Positions 37,200-49,066 of a stretch of DNA of 64,000 bases are shown here, one piece after another. Each line of letters starts with the position of its first letter. Position 1 is the stretch's first letter. The DNA is from Enterobacter cloacae. GTDB taxonomy: Bacteria > Pseudomonadota > Gammaproteobacteria > Enterobacterales > Enterobacteriaceae. The notes beneath the pieces are model-generated. The model was not told the DNA's origin and made no database searches. It worked only from the letters and a program-made list of their open reading frames with translations. A program made the position numbers and the translations under genes. The stretch covers positions 248,001 through 312,000 of the forward strand of contig NZ_JAALCJ010000002.1 of NCBI RefSeq assembly GCF_011078175.1, written 5' to 3'.

Positions 37200-38230
37200 T
37201 GATCAGGTTGTATCCTGAACAACTCCGCGCGCAGCTCAACGAAGGGCTGCGCGCGGCTTATCTGCTACTCGGCAACGACCCCCTGTTACTTCAGGAAAGC
37301 CTTGATGCGGTTCGCCATGCGGCAGCCGCGCAGGGTTTCGATGAGCATCATACATTCCAGATCGATAACAGTACCGACTGGAACGCTATCTTCTCGCTTT
37401 GTCAGGCCATGAGCCTGTTTGCCTCGCGCCAGACAATCCAGATCCTGCTGCCGGAGAATGGTCCTAACGCTGCCATCAATGAACAGCTGGACATGCTGGT
37501 GAGTTTGTTACACGGCGATCTGCTGCTTATCGTACGCGGCAACAAACTGACAAAAGCGCAGGAAAACGCGGCCTGGTTTACCCGGCTTGCCCCCAGTGCG
37601 GTGCTGATCACCTGCCAGACGCCCGAGCAGGCCCATCTGCCAAAATGGGTTGCCACGCGAGCAAAGCAACACAATTTGCAGCTGGATGAGGCCGCCAGTC
37701 AGCTCCTGTGCTACTGCTACGAAGGCAACCTTCTGGCACTGGCGCAGGCGCTGGACAGGCTCGCCCTGCTGTGGCCCGATGGCAAGCTGACGCTACCGCG
37801 CGTGGAACAGGCGGTAAATGATGCCGCGCACTTTACCCCCTTCCACTGGGTGGATGCGCTGCTGTCGGCAAAAAGTAAGCGTGCTCTGCACATCCTGCAA
37901 CAGCTGCGCCTGGAAGGGAGTGAGCCGGTCATCCTGCTCCGTACGCTCCAGCGCGAATTACTGCTGCTGAACAACCTTAAACGCCAGTCGACACATACGC
38001 CCCTGCGCGCCTTATTCGACAAACATCGCGTCTGGCAAAACCGTCGGGCAATGACCACGGAGGCGATAAACCGCCTGAGCCAGGAGCAGTTGCGTCAGGC
38101 AGTGCAACTTCTGATGCGCGCCGAACTGACGTTAAAACAGGATTACGGCCAGTCTGTCTGGGCAGAGCTGGAGAGCCTCTCTTTGCTGCTCTGCCACAAG
38201 GCGCTGGCAGACGTTTTTATCGATGGGTGA
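37199..38230 (+). CDS. holA: DNA polymerase III delta subunit
   Basis: HolA (delta) is the clamp-loader wrench that opens the beta sliding clamp. The 343-residue protein starts [13 protein letters not shown] and has the AAA+-like N-terminal domain with the beta-binding segment around [13 protein letters not shown] (about 66-78), then the C-terminal collar domain. It is coupled to lptE by overlap and ends one base before nadD. Confidence 0.97.
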   Translation: MIRLYPEQLRAQLNEGLRAAYLLLGNDPLLLQESLDAVRHAAAAQGFDEHHTFQIDNSTDWNAIFSLCQAMSLFASRQTIQILLPENGPNAAINEQLDMLVSLLHGDLLLIVRGNKLTKAQENAAWFTRLAPSAVLITCQTPEQAHLPKWVATRAKQHNLQLDEAASQLLCYCYEGNLLALAQALDRLALLWPDGKLTLPRVEQAVNDAAHFTPFHWVDALLSAKSKRALHILQQLRLEGSEPVILLRTLQRELLLLNNLKRQSTHTPLRALFDKHRVWQNRRAMTTEAINRLSQEQLRQAVQLLMRAELTLKQDYGQSVWAELESLSLLLCHKALADVFIDG

Positions 38231-38231
38231 T

Positions 38232-38888
38232 ATGCATTCTTTACAGGCAATGTATGGCGGGACCTTCGACCCGGTACACTACGGGCATCTTAAGCCGGTA
38301 GAAATCCTCGCGAATTTGATTGGATTGCAGCGGGTAATCATCATGCCCAATAATGTTCCGCCGCACCGTCCCCAGCCAGAAGCAACCAGCGAGCAGCGTA
38401 AAGCGATGCTCACGCTGGCTATCGCCGATAAACCTCTCTTCACGCTGGATGAGCGTGAACTGCGCAGGGATACCCCTTCCTGGACATCGCAAACGCTGCG
38501 AGAGTGGCGCGCTGAGGAGGGGCCCGTGAAACCGCTGGCGTTTATCATCGGCCAGGATTCCTTGCTCAACTTTCCCAGCTGGTACCAGTACGAAACCATT
38601 CTGGACAACAGTCATCTGCTGGTCTGCCGCCGTCCGGGCTACCCGCTGACCATGCGCGACGCGCAGCATCAGCAGTGGCTTGACGCGCATCTGACGGACA
38701 ATATAGAAGAGCTGCACAGTCTCCCCGCCGGGAAAATTTACCTCGCTGAAACGCCGTGGTTTGATATTTCCGCCACACTCATCCGCGAGCGTCTCCAGCA
38801 GGGTTTAGACTGTCACGAACTCCTGCCCTCACCCGTGCTGGCGTATATCCGCGCACACGGTCTGTATCAGAAAAGTACAGATGCCTGA
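38232..38888 (+). CDS. nadD: Nicotinate-nucleotide adenylyltransferase NadD
   Basis: NadD makes nicotinic acid adenine dinucleotide, the essential step before NAD synthetase. The 218-residue protein has the nucleotidyltransferase motif [12 protein letters not shown] near 9-20 and the C-terminal [10 protein letters not shown] (ISSTxxR class) motif. The ATG giving [13 protein letters not shown] matches the family N terminus; an ATG three codons earlier overlaps holA. In E. coli cobC would follow; here the next gene is rsfS. Confidence 0.95.
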   Translation: MHSLQAMYGGTFDPVHYGHLKPVEILANLIGLQRVIIMPNNVPPHRPQPEATSEQRKAMLTLAIADKPLFTLDERELRRDTPSWTSQTLREWRAEEGPVKPLAFIIGQDSLLNFPSWYQYETILDNSHLLVCRRPGYPLTMRDAQHQQWLDAHLTDNIEELHSLPAGKIYLAETPWFDISATLIRERLQQGLDCHELLPSPVLAYIRAHGLYQKSTDA

Positions 38889-39474
<586 letters not shown>

Positions 39475-39477
39475 TGC

Positions 39478-39945
39478 GTGAAGTTGCAGCTGGTCGCCGT
39501 CGGCACCAAAATGCCGGACTGGGTACAAACCGGTTTTACTGAGTATCTGCGTCGTTTCCCAAAAGATATGCCGTTCGAACTGGTGGAGATCCCAGCAGGA
39601 AAGCGCGGCAAGAATGCAGATATCAAACGTATTCTCGATAAAGAGGGAGAGCTGATGCTGGCGGCCGCAGGCAAAAACCGCATCGTGACCCTCGATATCC
39701 CGGGCAAGCCCTGGGATACGCCGCAGCTGGCGCATGAACTGGAGCGCTGGAAGCAGGACGGTCGTGACGTCAGTCTGTTGATTGGCGGACCAGAGGGGTT
39801 ATCTCCCGCCTGCAAAGCGGCAGCAGAACAAAGTTGGTCACTCTCTGCGCTGACGCTGCCCCACCCGCTTGTGCGGGTTCTCGTGGCAGAAAGTTTGTAT
39901 CGCGCGTGGAGCATCACTACCAACCACCCTTATCACCGCGAGTAA
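39478..39945 (+). CDS. rlmH: 23S rRNA pseudouridine-1915 N3-methyltransferase RlmH
   Basis: RlmH is a SPOUT methyltransferase acting on pseudouridine 1915 of assembled 70S ribosomes. GTG start; 155 residues, beginning [14 protein letters not shown]. The trefoil-knot SAM site is visible as LLIGGPEGL (about 101-109), then the C-terminal [20 protein letters not shown]. It is coupled closely to rsfS and lies 28 bases before mrdA. Confidence 0.97.
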   Translation: MKLQLVAVGTKMPDWVQTGFTEYLRRFPKDMPFELVEIPAGKRGKNADIKRILDKEGELMLAAAGKNRIVTLDIPGKPWDTPQLAHELERWKQDGRDVSLLIGGPEGLSPACKAAAEQSWSLSALTLPHPLVRVLVAESLYRAWSITTNHPYHRE

Positions 39946-39973
39946 TGACTGACCAGGGTAATTTAAGCAGCGG

Positions 39974-41875
39974 ATGAAACTACAGAATTCTTTTCGCGAC
40001 TATACGGCTGAGTCCGCGCTGTTTGTGCGCCGGGCGCTGGTCGCCTTTACGGGGATTTTGCTGCTTACCGGCGTGCTGATCGCCAACCTTTATAATCTGC
40101 AAATTGTCCGCTACACCGATTACCAGACCCGCTCAAACGAAAACCGCATTAAGCTGGTGCCCATCGCGCCCAGCCGCGGCATTATCTACGATCGTAACGG
40201 CACCCCGCTGGCGCTAAACCGCACCATCTACCAGATAGAGATGATGCCGGAGAAAGTGGATAACGTGCAGGATACGCTGAATGCGCTGAGAAGCGTTGTC
40301 GACCTCAACGACGACGATATCGCCGCGTTCAAAAAAGAGCGCGCACGTTCTCACCGTTTCACCTCTATTCCGGTAAAAACCAACCTGACGGAAGTGCAGG
40401 TCGCCCGATTTGCCGTTAACCAGTACCGCTTCCCCGGTGTGGAAGTCAAAGGCTATAAGCGCCGCTACTATCCTTACGGCTCTGCGCTGACGCACGTGAT
40501 TGGCTACGTCTCCAAGATCAACGATAAAGACGTCGAGCGCCTTGATAAAGATGGCAAGCTGGCTAACTACGCCGCCACCCATGATATTGGCAAGCTGGGG
40601 ATCGAACGTTATTACGAAGATGTCCTGCACGGTCAGACCGGTTATGAAGAGGTTGAAGTTAACAACCGTGGCCGCGTGATCCGTCAGCTAAAAGAGGTTC
40701 CTCCGCAGGCGGGGCATGACGTCTATCTGACGCTCGACCTGAAACTACAGCAGTATATCGAAACGCTGCTGGCGGGTAGCCGTGCTGCGGTTATTGTGAC
40801 CGACCCGCGTACCGGCGGCATTCTGGCGATGGTATCCATGCCAAGCTACGATCCGAACCTCTTTGTGGACGGTATTTCCAGCAAGGATTACTCCGGCCTG
40901 CTCAACGATCCAAACACGCCGCTCGTGAACCGCGCTACTCAGGGGGTTTATCCTCCTGCTTCAACGGTTAAACCGTATGTCGCCGTGTCTGCCCTGAGTG
41001 CTGGCGTGATTACCCGTAACACCAGTCTGTTTGACCCGGGCTGGTGGCAGTTGCCTGGTTCTGAAAAACGCTACCGCGACTGGAAAAAATGGGGCCATGG
41101 CCATCTGAACGTGACCAAATCACTGGAGGAGTCGGCGGATACATTCTTCTATCAGGTCGCCTACGACATGGGTATTGACCGTCTGTCTGAATGGATGAGC
41201 AAATTCGGCTACGGGCATTACACCGGCATAGATTTAGCAGAAGAACGTTCCGGCAACATGCCAACCCGTGAATGGAAGCTGAAACGCTTTAAAAAACCCT
41301 GGTATCAGGGTGACACCATTCCGGTGGGGATCGGCCAGGGCTACTGGACGGCAACACCGCTGCAAATGAATAAGGCGATGATGATCCTTATCAACGATGG
41401 CATCGTGAAAGTGCCGCATCTGCTGCAAAGCACCGTTGAAGACGGCAAAAAAGTGCCGTGGATACAGCCTCATGAGCCGCCGGTGGGAGACATTCATTCC
41501 GGGTACTGGGAAATCGCGAAGGACGGCATGTACGGTGTAGCCAACCGTCCTAACGGGACGGCGCACAAATATTTCGCTGGCGCACCTTATAAGGTTGCCG
41601 CTAAGTCAGGTACGGCTCAGGTCTTCGGTCTGAAAGCGAATGAAACCTATAATGCACACAAAATTGCCGAACGTCTGCGTGACCACAAGCTCATGACGGC
41701 GTTTGCCCCTTATGATAACCCGCAGGTTGCGGTGGCGATGATCCTTGAGAACGGCGGCGCAGGCCCGGCGGTGGGTACCATCATGCGTCAAATCCTCGAC
41801 CACATCATGCTGGGTGATAACAACACCGAACTGCCTGCTGAGAACCCGGCAGCCGCTGCGGCGGAGGACCAATAA
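39974..41875 (+). CDS. mrdA: Penicillin-binding protein 2 (elongasome transpeptidase)
   Basis: PBP2 cross-links peptidoglycan during rod-shape elongation with RodA. The 633-residue class B PBP has one N-terminal membrane helix (about 22-42), a dimerisation/pedestal domain, and a transpeptidase domain with the active-site STVK motif near 330 ([10 protein letters not shown]), SAD-type ESADTFFYQ near 387, and KSGTAQV near 544. Two bases separate it from mrdB. Confidence 0.98.
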   Translation: MKLQNSFRDYTAESALFVRRALVAFTGILLLTGVLIANLYNLQIVRYTDYQTRSNENRIKLVPIAPSRGIIYDRNGTPLALNRTIYQIEMMPEKVDNVQDTLNALRSVVDLNDDDIAAFKKERARSHRFTSIPVKTNLTEVQVARFAVNQYRFPGVEVKGYKRRYYPYGSALTHVIGYVSKINDKDVERLDKDGKLANYAATHDIGKLGIERYYEDVLHGQTGYEEVEVNNRGRVIRQLKEVPPQAGHDVYLTLDLKLQQYIETLLAGSRAAVIVTDPRTGGILAMVSMPSYDPNLFVDGISSKDYSGLLNDPNTPLVNRATQGVYPPASTVKPYVAVSALSAGVITRNTSLFDPGWWQLPGSEKRYRDWKKWGHGHLNVTKSLEESADTFFYQVAYDMGIDRLSEWMSKFGYGHYTGIDLAEERSGNMPTREWKLKRFKKPWYQGDTIPVGIGQGYWTATPLQMNKAMMILINDGIVKVPHLLQSTVEDGKKVPWIQPHEPPVGDIHSGYWEIAKDGMYGVANRPNGTAHKYFAGAPYKVAAKSGTAQVFGLKANETYNAHKIAERLRDHKLMTAFAPYDNPQVAVAMILENGGAGPAVGTIMRQILDHIMLGDNNTELPAENPAAAAAEDQ

Positions 41876-41877
41876 TC

Positions 41878-42990
41878 ATGACGGATAATCCGAATAAAAA
41901 ATCGCTGTGGGACAAGATCCACATCGACCCTGCCATGCTGCTGATCCTGCTGGCTCTGCTGGTCTATAGCGCCCTCGTTATCTGGAGCGCCAGCGGCCAG
42001 GATATCGGCATGATGGAGCGTAAAATCGGCCAGATCGCCATGGGCCTGGTTATTATGGTGGTGATGGCGCAAATACCGCCGCGCGTGTACGAGGGCTGGG
42101 CGCCCTATCTCTATATTTTCTGTATCATTTTGTTGGTGGCAGTAGATGCTTTCGGCGCCATCTCGAAGGGGGCGCAACGCTGGCTGGATCTGGGGATTGT
42201 CCGCTTCCAGCCGTCGGAAATCGCCAAAATCGCCGTCCCGCTGATGGTGGCGCGCTTTATCAACCGCGACGTCTGCCCGCCATCGTTAAAAAATACCGCT
42301 ATTGCGCTGGTGCTGATTTTCCTGCCGACGCTACTCGTGGCCGCACAGCCAGACCTCGGCACTTCAATTCTTATCGCTCTCTCCGGCCTGTTCGTCTTGT
42401 TCTTGTCGGGTCTTAGCTGGCGTCTGATTGGTATCGCCGTGGTCCTGGTTGCCGCCTTTATCCCTATCCTCTGGTTCTTCCTGATGCATGATTACCAGCG
42501 ACAGCGCGTCATGATGCTCCTCGATCCGGAAACCGATCCGCTGGGCGCAGGCTATCATATTATTCAGTCGAAGATTGCGATTGGCTCAGGTGGCCTGCGC
42601 GGTAAAGGCTGGCTGCACGGGACGCAGTCGCAGCTCGAATTTTTACCGGAACGCCACACCGACTTTATCTTTGCCGTTCTGGCTGAGGAGTTAGGGCTGG
42701 TTGGCATCCTGGTTCTGCTGGCTCTCTACGTGCTGCTGATCATGCGTGGGCTCTACATTGCTGCGCGCGCTCAGACCACTTTTGGCCGGGTCATGGCGGG
42801 TGGATTAATGTTGATTTTATTCGTTTATGTCTTCGTAAATATTGGTATGGTGAGTGGTATTCTGCCGGTTGTCGGCGTACCGCTGCCGCTGGTGAGTTAC
42901 GGGGGCTCGGCACTGATCGTGTTGATGGCCGGGTTTGGTATCGTGATGTCGATCCATACCCACAGGAAAATGTTGTCCAAAAGCGTATAA
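41878..42990 (+). CDS. mrdB: Peptidoglycan glycosyltransferase RodA
   Basis: RodA is the SEDS-family polymerase that makes glycan strands for the lateral wall together with PBP2. The 370-residue protein has about ten membrane helices and the SEDS motifs [21 protein letters not shown] near 100-120 and the C-terminal [15 protein letters not shown]. It overlaps no neighbour and follows mrdA by two bases. Confidence 0.97.
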   Translation: MTDNPNKKSLWDKIHIDPAMLLILLALLVYSALVIWSASGQDIGMMERKIGQIAMGLVIMVVMAQIPPRVYEGWAPYLYIFCIILLVAVDAFGAISKGAQRWLDLGIVRFQPSEIAKIAVPLMVARFINRDVCPPSLKNTAIALVLIFLPTLLVAAQPDLGTSILIALSGLFVLFLSGLSWRLIGIAVVLVAAFIPILWFFLMHDYQRQRVMMLLDPETDPLGAGYHIIQSKIAIGSGGLRGKGWLHGTQSQLEFLPERHTDFIFAVLAEELGLVGILVLLALYVLLIMRGLYIAARAQTTFGRVMAGGLMLILFVYVFVNIGMVSGILPVVGVPLPLVSYGGSALIVLMAGFGIVMSIHTHRKMLSKSV

Positions 42991-43006
42991 AAATAAGGGG
43001 ATCGCA

Positions 43007-44113
43007 ATGCGTAAGCAGTGGCTGGGGATCTGCATCGCAGCAAGTTTACTTGCCGCCTGTACAAGTGATGATGGTCAGCAACAGGCAACCGTCGCGCCGC
43101 CGCAGCCTGCGGTCTGTAATGGCCCGATAGTTGAAATTAGCGGTGCCGATCCCGTTTATGAACCGCTGAACGCCAGCGTGAATCAGGATTATCAGCGTGA
43201 CGGTAAAAGCTATAAAATCGTTCAGGATCCCTCCCGTTTCAGCCAGGCTGGCTTTGCTGCCATCTATGACGCTGAGCCAGGCAGTAACCTGACCGCGTCA
43301 GGTGAAACCTTCGATCCGATGCAGATCACGGCGGCACACCCGACGCTGCCTGTTCCGAGCTATGCACGCATCACTAACCTGGCGAATGGCCGAATGATCG
43401 TGGTGCGTATCAACGATCGCGGTCCTTATAGCAGCGATCGCGTCATCTCCCTGTCTCGCGCGGCGGCCGACCGTCTGAACACCTCAAACAATACTAAAGT
43501 GCGTATCGACCCGATTATCGTGGCGCAGGATGGTTCGCTGTCTGGCCCGGGCACGGCCTGTACCACGGTCGCGAAACAGACCTATGCCCTGCCCGCACGC
43601 CCGGATCTGAGCGGTGGTATGGGGGGGGCTTCAACGCCGGCAGAGCCCGCGCAGCCGCAGGGTGAAGTGCGCGCCATTAGCAACGATACGCTGCAAAGTG
43701 AAGACACGACAGGTGCCCCGGTGAAAAGCAGTGGTTTCCTTGGCGCACCGACGACGTTAGCGTCTGGCGTGATTGAAACGAATGAACCTGCCCCAGCGCC
43801 TGCGCCTGTTGTTGCTGCACCCGCTACCCAACCCGCTCCGGTGACCGCGCCTGCCGCGACGCAGACTGCTGCGCCTGCAACAGCGAGCGGCAGCTACGTG
43901 GTTCAGGTTGGCGCCGTAAGCGACCGTACCCGTGCAGAGCAGTATCAGCAGCGCTTAAGCCAGCAGTTTGGTGTGCCAGGCCGGGTTGAGCAAAACGGTG
44001 CGGTATGGCGTATCCAGATGGGTCCGTTTGCCAGCAAATCACAGGCAGCGTCCCTGCAACAGCGTTTGCAGAGCGAAGCGCAACTCCAGTCGTTTATCGC
44101 TGTTGCGAAGTAA
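43007..44113 (+). CDS. rlpA: Septal-ring lipoprotein RlpA
   Basis: RlpA is an outer-membrane lipoprotein with a double-psi beta-barrel domain and a SPOR domain that binds denuded septal glycan; in Pseudomonas it is a lytic transglycosylase, while in E. coli activity is not shown. The lipobox LLAAC puts the acylated cysteine at 18. The DPBB domain spans about 80-180 (RITNLANGRMIVVRINDRGPY). A Pro/Ala linker (about 245-290) leads to the SPOR domain (about 292-365). It is 368 residues, last in the mrd operon. Confidence 0.95.
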   Translation: MRKQWLGICIAASLLAACTSDDGQQQATVAPPQPAVCNGPIVEISGADPVYEPLNASVNQDYQRDGKSYKIVQDPSRFSQAGFAAIYDAEPGSNLTASGETFDPMQITAAHPTLPVPSYARITNLANGRMIVVRINDRGPYSSDRVISLSRAAADRLNTSNNTKVRIDPIIVAQDGSLSGPGTACTTVAKQTYALPARPDLSGGMGGASTPAEPAQPQGEVRAISNDTLQSEDTTGAPVKSSGFLGAPTTLASGVIETNEPAPAPAPVVAAPATQPAPVTAPAATQTAAPATASGSYVVQVGAVSDRTRAEQYQQRLSQQFGVPGRVEQNGAVWRIQMGPFASKSQAASLQQRLQSEAQLQSFIAVAK

Positions 44114-44197
44114 TTAATCGGTGGTATCCGAAATGTCAGTTTGTGTAAACCACGTTAACACTCTCATGATGAAAGTCGGATGCCTGCCCGTATAGCA

Positions 44198-44208
44198 TTT
44201 GCTATAGT
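44198..44208 (+). promoter_or_regulatory. Candidate extended -10 promoter of dacA
   Basis: TGCTATAGT gives an extended -10 (TG-N-TATAGT) 44 bases before the dacA start; the -35 is poor. It fits a separate dacA promoter after rlpA. Confidence 0.45.
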
Positions 44209-44251
44209 AAGGCACTTTTTTAATTCCATCACGGATGTCGTAGTTCTGACC

Positions 44252-45463
44252 ATGAAGACCACTTTTTCTGCTCGTTTTGTGCAGCGCATGGCGCTGACCA
44301 CGGCCCTTTGCGCTGCTGCATTCTCCGCAGCCCACGCGGATGACCTGAACATCAAGACCATGATCCCTGGCGTTCCGCAGATCGACGCGGAATCCTACAT
44401 CCTGATTGATTACAACTCCGGCAAAGTTCTGGCAGAACAGAACGCCGATGCCCGCCGCGATCCGGCCAGCCTGACCAAAATGATGACCAGCTATGTTATC
44501 GGCCAGGCCATGAAAGCAGGTAAATTCAAAGAAACCGACCTGGTCACTATCGGTAACGATGCGTGGGCAACCGGTAACCCGGTGTTTAAAGGTTCATCGC
44601 TGATGTTCCTGAAGCCCGGCATGCAGGTGCCGGTCTCTCAGCTTATCCGTGGCATCAACTTGCAGTCCGGTAACGACGCCTGCGTGGCCATGGCCGATTT
44701 TGCAGCGGGTAGCCAGGACGCGTTTGTGGGCCTGATGAACAGCTACGTCTCCGCGCTGGGCCTGAAAAACAGCCACTTCCAGACCGTTCACGGCCTGGAC
44801 GCCGAGGGTCAGTACAGCTCCGCGCGTGACATGGCGCTGATTGGTCAGGCGCTGATCCGCGATGTGCCAAACGAGTACTCTATCTACAAAGAGAAAGAGT
44901 TCACCTTCAACGGCATTCGTCAGACCAACCGTAACGGCCTGCTGTGGGATAACAGCCTGAACGTCGACGGCATCAAAACTGGCCACACCGATAAAGCTGG
45001 CTATAACCTGGTAGCTTCCGCTACTGAAGGCCAGATGCGTCTGATCTCTGCCGTGATGGGGGGGCGTACGTTTAAAGGACGCGAAACGGAAAGCAAAAAA
45101 CTGCTGACCTGGGGCTTCCGCTTCTTCGAAACCGTGAACCCGCTGAAAGCCGGTAAAGAATTTGCCTCTGAACCCGTCTGGTTTGGCGATAACGACCGTG
45201 CTTCCCTGGGCGTGGACAAGGATCTCTATCTGACCATCCCACGCGGTCGTATGAAAGATCTGAAAGCCAGCTACGTGCTGAATACCACCGAGCTGCACGC
45301 CCCGCTGCAAAAGAATCAGGTTGTGGGTACCATCAACTTCCAGCTGGATGGCAAAACTATCGATCAGCGCCCGCTGGTGGTGCTGGAGGAAATTCCTGAG
45401 GGCAATTTCTTCGGCAAAATCATTGATTACATTAAGCTGATGTTCCATCACTGGTTTGGTTAA
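44252..45463 (+). CDS. dacA: D-alanyl-D-alanine carboxypeptidase PBP5
   Basis: PBP5 trims the terminal D-Ala of pentapeptides and keeps uniform cell shape. The 403-residue precursor has a signal peptide cut after SAAHA (29). The active-site SLTK has Ser73 (Ser44 mature), SGN appears in [11 protein letters not shown], and KTG in [13 protein letters not shown]. The C-terminal amphipathic helix ([13 protein letters not shown]) anchors it to the inner membrane. The frame is open upstream, but the chosen ATG starts the known signal peptide. Confidence 0.97.
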   Translation: MKTTFSARFVQRMALTTALCAAAFSAAHADDLNIKTMIPGVPQIDAESYILIDYNSGKVLAEQNADARRDPASLTKMMTSYVIGQAMKAGKFKETDLVTIGNDAWATGNPVFKGSSLMFLKPGMQVPVSQLIRGINLQSGNDACVAMADFAAGSQDAFVGLMNSYVSALGLKNSHFQTVHGLDAEGQYSSARDMALIGQALIRDVPNEYSIYKEKEFTFNGIRQTNRNGLLWDNSLNVDGIKTGHTDKAGYNLVASATEGQMRLISAVMGGRTFKGRETESKKLLTWGFRFFETVNPLKAGKEFASEPVWFGDNDRASLGVDKDLYLTIPRGRMKDLKASYVLNTTELHAPLQKNQVVGTINFQLDGKTIDQRPLVVLEEIPEGNFFGKIIDYIKLMFHHWFG

Positions 45464-45474
45464 AAATTGAACAC

Positions 45475-45504
45475 TTGAAAGTGTGATTTTGATCCCCATA
45501 TACT
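45475..45504 (+). promoter_or_regulatory. Candidate ybeD promoter
   Basis: TTGAAA and TATACT are separated by 18 bases, a good sigma-70 promoter. The expected start point lies only a few bases before a terminator-like hairpin. Confidence 0.55.
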
Positions 45505-45516
45505 ACGTATCAGTAA

Positions 45517-45552
45517 AACTCCCGCCCCGTGGCGGGAGTTATTATTTTTTAT
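45517..45552 (+). terminator. Terminator after dacA, or hairpin in the ybeD leader
   Basis: The perfect 10-bp stem AACTCCCGCC/GGCGGGAGTT with CCGT loop is followed by ATTATTTTTT. It can end dacA transcripts. It is also at the extreme 5-prime end of any RNA from the promoter at 45475-45504, 18 bases before ybeD. Confidence 0.75.
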
Positions 45553-45570
45553 ACACACGCCGGAGCTGAC

Positions 45571-45834
45571 ATGAAAACCAAACTTAACGAACTGCTTGAA
45601 TTCCCTACCCCTTTTACTTACAAAGTAATGGGTCTGGCGAAACCTGAGCTGGTTGATCAGGTGGTTGAAGTGGTACAGCGCCATGCGCCGGGCGACTACT
45701 CTCCATCAGTCAAACCGAGCAGCAAAGGTAACTACCACTCGGTCTCAATCACCATTACTGCTACACACATTGAGCAGGTTGAGACGCTGTACGAAGAGCT
45801 CGGCAACATCGAAATTGTTCGTATGGTACTGTAG
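45571..45834 (+). CDS. ybeD: DUF493 protein YbeD
   Basis: A small conserved cytoplasmic protein of 87 residues with an ACT-like alpha/beta fold (the E. coli structure is known) and no settled role. It begins [21 protein letters not shown] and contains the conserved [22 protein letters not shown] stretch. A GGAG ribosome site precedes the ATG; the frame is open 14 codons earlier through the terminator hairpin and is not used. It lies between dacA and lipB as in E. coli. Confidence 0.94.
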   Translation: MKTKLNELLEFPTPFTYKVMGLAKPELVDQVVEVVQRHAPGDYSPSVKPSSKGNYHSVSITITATHIEQVETLYEELGNIEIVRMVL

Positions 45835-45928
45835 TCCCTCTGCGGTTGCCCGGTTTACCGGGTAACCCACTTCCCCGCTGTGATATACTCCGCGTTACCT
45901 ATTCTCCCTTGTCTTCGGAGACGTCCTT

Positions 45929-46570
45929 TTGTACCAGGATAAAATTCTTGTCCGCCATCTTGGGCTACAGCCTTACGAGCCTGTCTCTCAGGCTATGCAT
46001 GACTTTACCGATGTGCGCGATGACACCACACCTGATGAAATCTGGCTGGTTGAACACCTCCCGGTGTTCACTCAAGGTCAGGCAGGAAAAGCCGAACATT
46101 TATTGATGACGGGCGATATCCCGGTGATCCAGAGCGATCGCGGTGGACAGGTGACATACCACGGCCCGGGTCAGCAGGTGATGTATGTCCTGCTTAACCT
46201 CAAACGCAGAAAGCTGGGCGTGCGTGAGCTTGTGACCTTACTGGAACAGACCGTGGTGAACACGCTGGCTGAATACGGGATTGATGCTCACCCTCGTGCA
46301 GATGCGCCGGGCGTCTACGTGGGAGAGAGGAAGATCTGTTCGCTGGGTCTGCGTATCCGTAAAGGCTGCTCGTTCCATGGGCTGGCGCTGAATATTAATA
46401 TGGATCTGACGCCATTCCAGCGCATCAACCCATGTGGGTATGCCGGTATGGAAATGACGCAAATGCGCCAGTGGGTCGATACCGCCACGCCTGACAATAT
46501 CAGGCCCGTGCTTTTGAAGAACTTTTTAGTGCTACTTAACAATCCCCCTTACGAATATATCCCTGCTTAA
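45929..46570 (+). CDS. lipB: Octanoyltransferase LipB
   Basis: LipB moves octanoate from acyl carrier protein to the lipoyl domains of 2-oxoacid dehydrogenases and GcvH, the first step of lipoate synthesis. TTG start; 213 residues. Motifs are [17 protein letters not shown] (about 70-86) and the catalytic region [19 protein letters not shown] with [11 protein letters not shown], whose cysteine (about 169) is the acyl-enzyme nucleophile. It works with LipA 1.5 kb downstream. Confidence 0.97.
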   Translation: MYQDKILVRHLGLQPYEPVSQAMHDFTDVRDDTTPDEIWLVEHLPVFTQGQAGKAEHLLMTGDIPVIQSDRGGQVTYHGPGQQVMYVLLNLKRRKLGVRELVTLLEQTVVNTLAEYGIDAHPRADAPGVYVGERKICSLGLRIRKGCSFHGLALNINMDLTPFQRINPCGYAGMEMTQMRQWVDTATPDNIRPVLLKNFLVLLNNPPYEYIPA

Positions 46571-46860
46571 CTTACTTCCCGCAGTGGCTCGATTATTTGA
46601 CGAGCCATTGCTTAATTGCCGCATTTGCGCTTTACAATAAACCGCATATTCTATATTTTCGAGTCGCCCATATATTAGCGTCCCATATTAATTAGAACCT
46701 TAATAGTACCATCGCGGGTATCATGTAACGTGCGTGACAATCACCCAACTGCTTGTTTTCGATAAATAATGGAAACTTACGAAACACTTTACGAATCTCT
46801 GCAAGCATAATAAATAAATTCAACTATCATTCATATTGTGAATGGATACGGAGTAAGAGC

Positions 46861-47814
46861 GTGGAGCCTACTAATTTACCAGCCAAACGCCTGAATGAAA
46901 CCAGCGGCGAAGATAAGCCGCAAATTTTCCGGACTTTACGTAATATTGATCTCAATTTATTGACTATTTTTGAGGCGGTATATGTCCACAAAGGGATCGT
47001 TAATGCTGCGAAAATTCTTAATCTCACGCCCTCTGCAATTAGCCAGTCAATTCAAAAGTTGCGCGCTATATTTCCCGATCCGTTATTTATTCGCAAAGGC
47101 CAGGGCGTAACCCCAACCGCGTACGCCACCCATCTGCATGAGTACATCAGCCAGGGTCTGGAATCGATTCTGGGCGCTCTGGATCTCACCGGCAGTTACG
47201 ATAAGCAACGAACCATCACTATAGGCACCTCTCCCTCTGTGGGCGTACTGGTCATGCCGGCTATCTACCAGGCTGTGAAGCAGCATGCGCCACAGCTGCT
47301 GATCCGCAACGTGCCCGTCAACGATCCGGAAACTCAGCTGGCGCAATTCCAGACAGACCTGATCATTGACAGCAGCAGCTTTACGGCCAGAGCATTGGGA
47401 CATAACGTTCTCTATTCCGACTCTCTGGCGCTCGTGTGCCGTCAGAATCACCCTGCGTTGGGCGCACCTTTGACCCCAGAAAATTTGCGTCATTACGAAC
47501 ATGCAACCTTTATGTCCGAGGGGCAGGGTCCGGATCCGCTGCGACAGCGTATTGACGCGCTTTTCCCGGACCGTCCGATCAGCTTCAGTAGTTACAATAT
47601 GTTTACCCTCGCGGCCCTGATTGGCAGCAGCGATTTGCTCTGTATCATGCCTGTACGTCTCTTCACTCTGCTTCAAAAGTGCTGGCCGTTGCAGAGCCTA
47701 CCATTGAGTCAACTTTCTACGGAATCTGTTGAAATCTCACTGCATTACAACAAGCTGAGCCTGCGCGATCCGGTGCTGGATAATGTCATTAACGTGATCC
47801 GCCAGGCTTTCTGA
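46861..47814 (+). CDS. ybeF: LysR-family regulator YbeF
   Basis: An uncharacterised LysR-type regulator between lipB and lipA. A GTG start seven bases after GGAG gives 317 residues, the same length as E. coli YbeF; earlier in-frame codons lie in AT-rich non-family sequence. The winged helix (about 25-85) includes LNLLTIFEAVYVHKGIVNAAKILNLTPSAISQSI, followed by an effector domain of two alpha/beta lobes. The 290-base upstream gap (46571-46860) is AT-rich and shows no other gene. Targets are unknown. Confidence 0.92.
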   Translation: MEPTNLPAKRLNETSGEDKPQIFRTLRNIDLNLLTIFEAVYVHKGIVNAAKILNLTPSAISQSIQKLRAIFPDPLFIRKGQGVTPTAYATHLHEYISQGLESILGALDLTGSYDKQRTITIGTSPSVGVLVMPAIYQAVKQHAPQLLIRNVPVNDPETQLAQFQTDLIIDSSSFTARALGHNVLYSDSLALVCRQNHPALGAPLTPENLRHYEHATFMSEGQGPDPLRQRIDALFPDRPISFSSYNMFTLAALIGSSDLLCIMPVRLFTLLQKCWPLQSLPLSQLSTESVEISLHYNKLSLRDPVLDNVINVIRQAF

Positions 47815-47900
47815 TCCCGCCTTTCAGCACAAGCCCCTGCCGCATGCGGGGCAAAAGGCACAAAACAACAACTATTTTACAAATTGGCGACCTGGCAGGC

Positions 47901-47929
47901 TGCTTTCTCGCCCCTTTAAATGATATACT
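47901..47929 (+). promoter_or_regulatory. Candidate lipA promoter
   Basis: An extended -10, TGATATACT, lies about 95 bases before lipA with a weak TGCTTT at 17 bases upstream. Confidence 0.5.
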
Positions 47930-48021
47930 GCCTGTCGTTCGTTCAAAAATAGTTGATAATTACAACATTCCCTTGAAATGAAACGCTTTCCTTCGATATT
48001 CGCAACTGGAACACGCACGCT

Positions 48022-48987
48022 ATGAGTAAACCCATTGTGATGGAACGCGGTGTCAAATACCGCGATGCCGATAAAATGGCCCTTATCCCGGTTAAAAACG
48101 TGGCTACAGAGCGCGAGGCGCTGTTAAGAAAACCGGAATGGATGAAAATTAAACTTCCGGCCGACTCTTCGCGTATCCAGGGGATCAAAGCGGCGATGCG
48201 TAAAAATGGCCTTCACTCTGTCTGTGAAGAGGCCTCCTGCCCTAACCTTGCTGAATGTTTCAATCACGGTACCGCGACATTTATGATTCTGGGTGCCATC
48301 TGCACCCGCCGCTGTCCGTTCTGTGACGTTGCCCATGGCCGTCCTGTTGCGCCTGACGCTAACGAACCGCAAAAACTGGCGCAGACGATTGCCGATATGG
48401 CGCTGCGTTATGTTGTTATTACCTCCGTTGACCGTGACGATCTGCGCGATGGCGGTGCTCAGCATTTCGCTGACTGTATTACCGCCATCCGCGAAAAAAG
48501 CCCGAACATTAAGATTGAGACGCTGGTGCCGGACTTCCGTGGCCGTATGGATCGCGCGCTCGATATCCTGACCGCAACGCCACCAGACGTGTTCAACCAC
48601 AACCTGGAGAACGTTCCGCGTATCTACCGTCAGGTACGTCCCGGTGCAGACTACAACTGGTCTCTGAAGCTGCTGGAGCGCTTTAAAGAAGCCCATCCGC
48701 ATATCCCAACCAAGTCTGGCCTGATGGTGGGCCTGGGTGAAACTAACGCTGAGATCATTGAAGTGATGCGCGATCTGCGCCGCCATGGCGTCACCATGCT
48801 GACGCTGGGCCAGTACCTACAGCCAAGCCGTCACCACCTGCCTGTACAGCGTTACGTGAGCCCGGATGAATTCGATGAAATGAAAGCTGAAGCGATGGCG
48901 ATGGGCTTTACCCATGCGGCGTGCGGTCCGTTTGTTCGCTCCTCTTATCACGCCGATATGCAGGCGAAGGGCGAAGAAGTGAAATAA
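48022..48987 (+). CDS. lipA: Lipoyl synthase LipA
   Basis: LipA is a radical-SAM enzyme that inserts two sulfurs into octanoyl groups to make lipoyl cofactors. The 321-residue protein has the auxiliary-cluster motif [12 protein letters not shown] near 68-79, the radical-SAM motif CTRRCPFC near 94-101, and the conserved C-terminal RSSYHAD whose serine ligates the auxiliary cluster. Its substrate is made by LipB. A bidirectional terminator follows. Confidence 0.98.
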   Translation: MSKPIVMERGVKYRDADKMALIPVKNVATEREALLRKPEWMKIKLPADSSRIQGIKAAMRKNGLHSVCEEASCPNLAECFNHGTATFMILGAICTRRCPFCDVAHGRPVAPDANEPQKLAQTIADMALRYVVITSVDRDDLRDGGAQHFADCITAIREKSPNIKIETLVPDFRGRMDRALDILTATPPDVFNHNLENVPRIYRQVRPGADYNWSLKLLERFKEAHPHIPTKSGLMVGLGETNAEIIEVMRDLRRHGVTMLTLGQYLQPSRHHLPVQRYVSPDEFDEMKAEAMAMGFTHAACGPFVRSSYHADMQAKGEEVK

Positions 48988-49014
48988 ACCTGTAAAATTT
49001 ATTTACAGTAAAAC

Positions 49015-49045
49015 AAAAAACCGGCCTCGTGAGCCGGTTTTTTTT
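49015..49045. terminator. Bidirectional terminator between lipA and tatE
   Basis: The stem CCGGC/GCCGG (extendable by A-T pairs) is flanked by six A on the left and eight T on the right, so it serves lipA on plus and tatE on minus. Confidence 0.85.
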
Positions 49046-49066
49046 GCAAGCCTTGCAGCATTGCCA

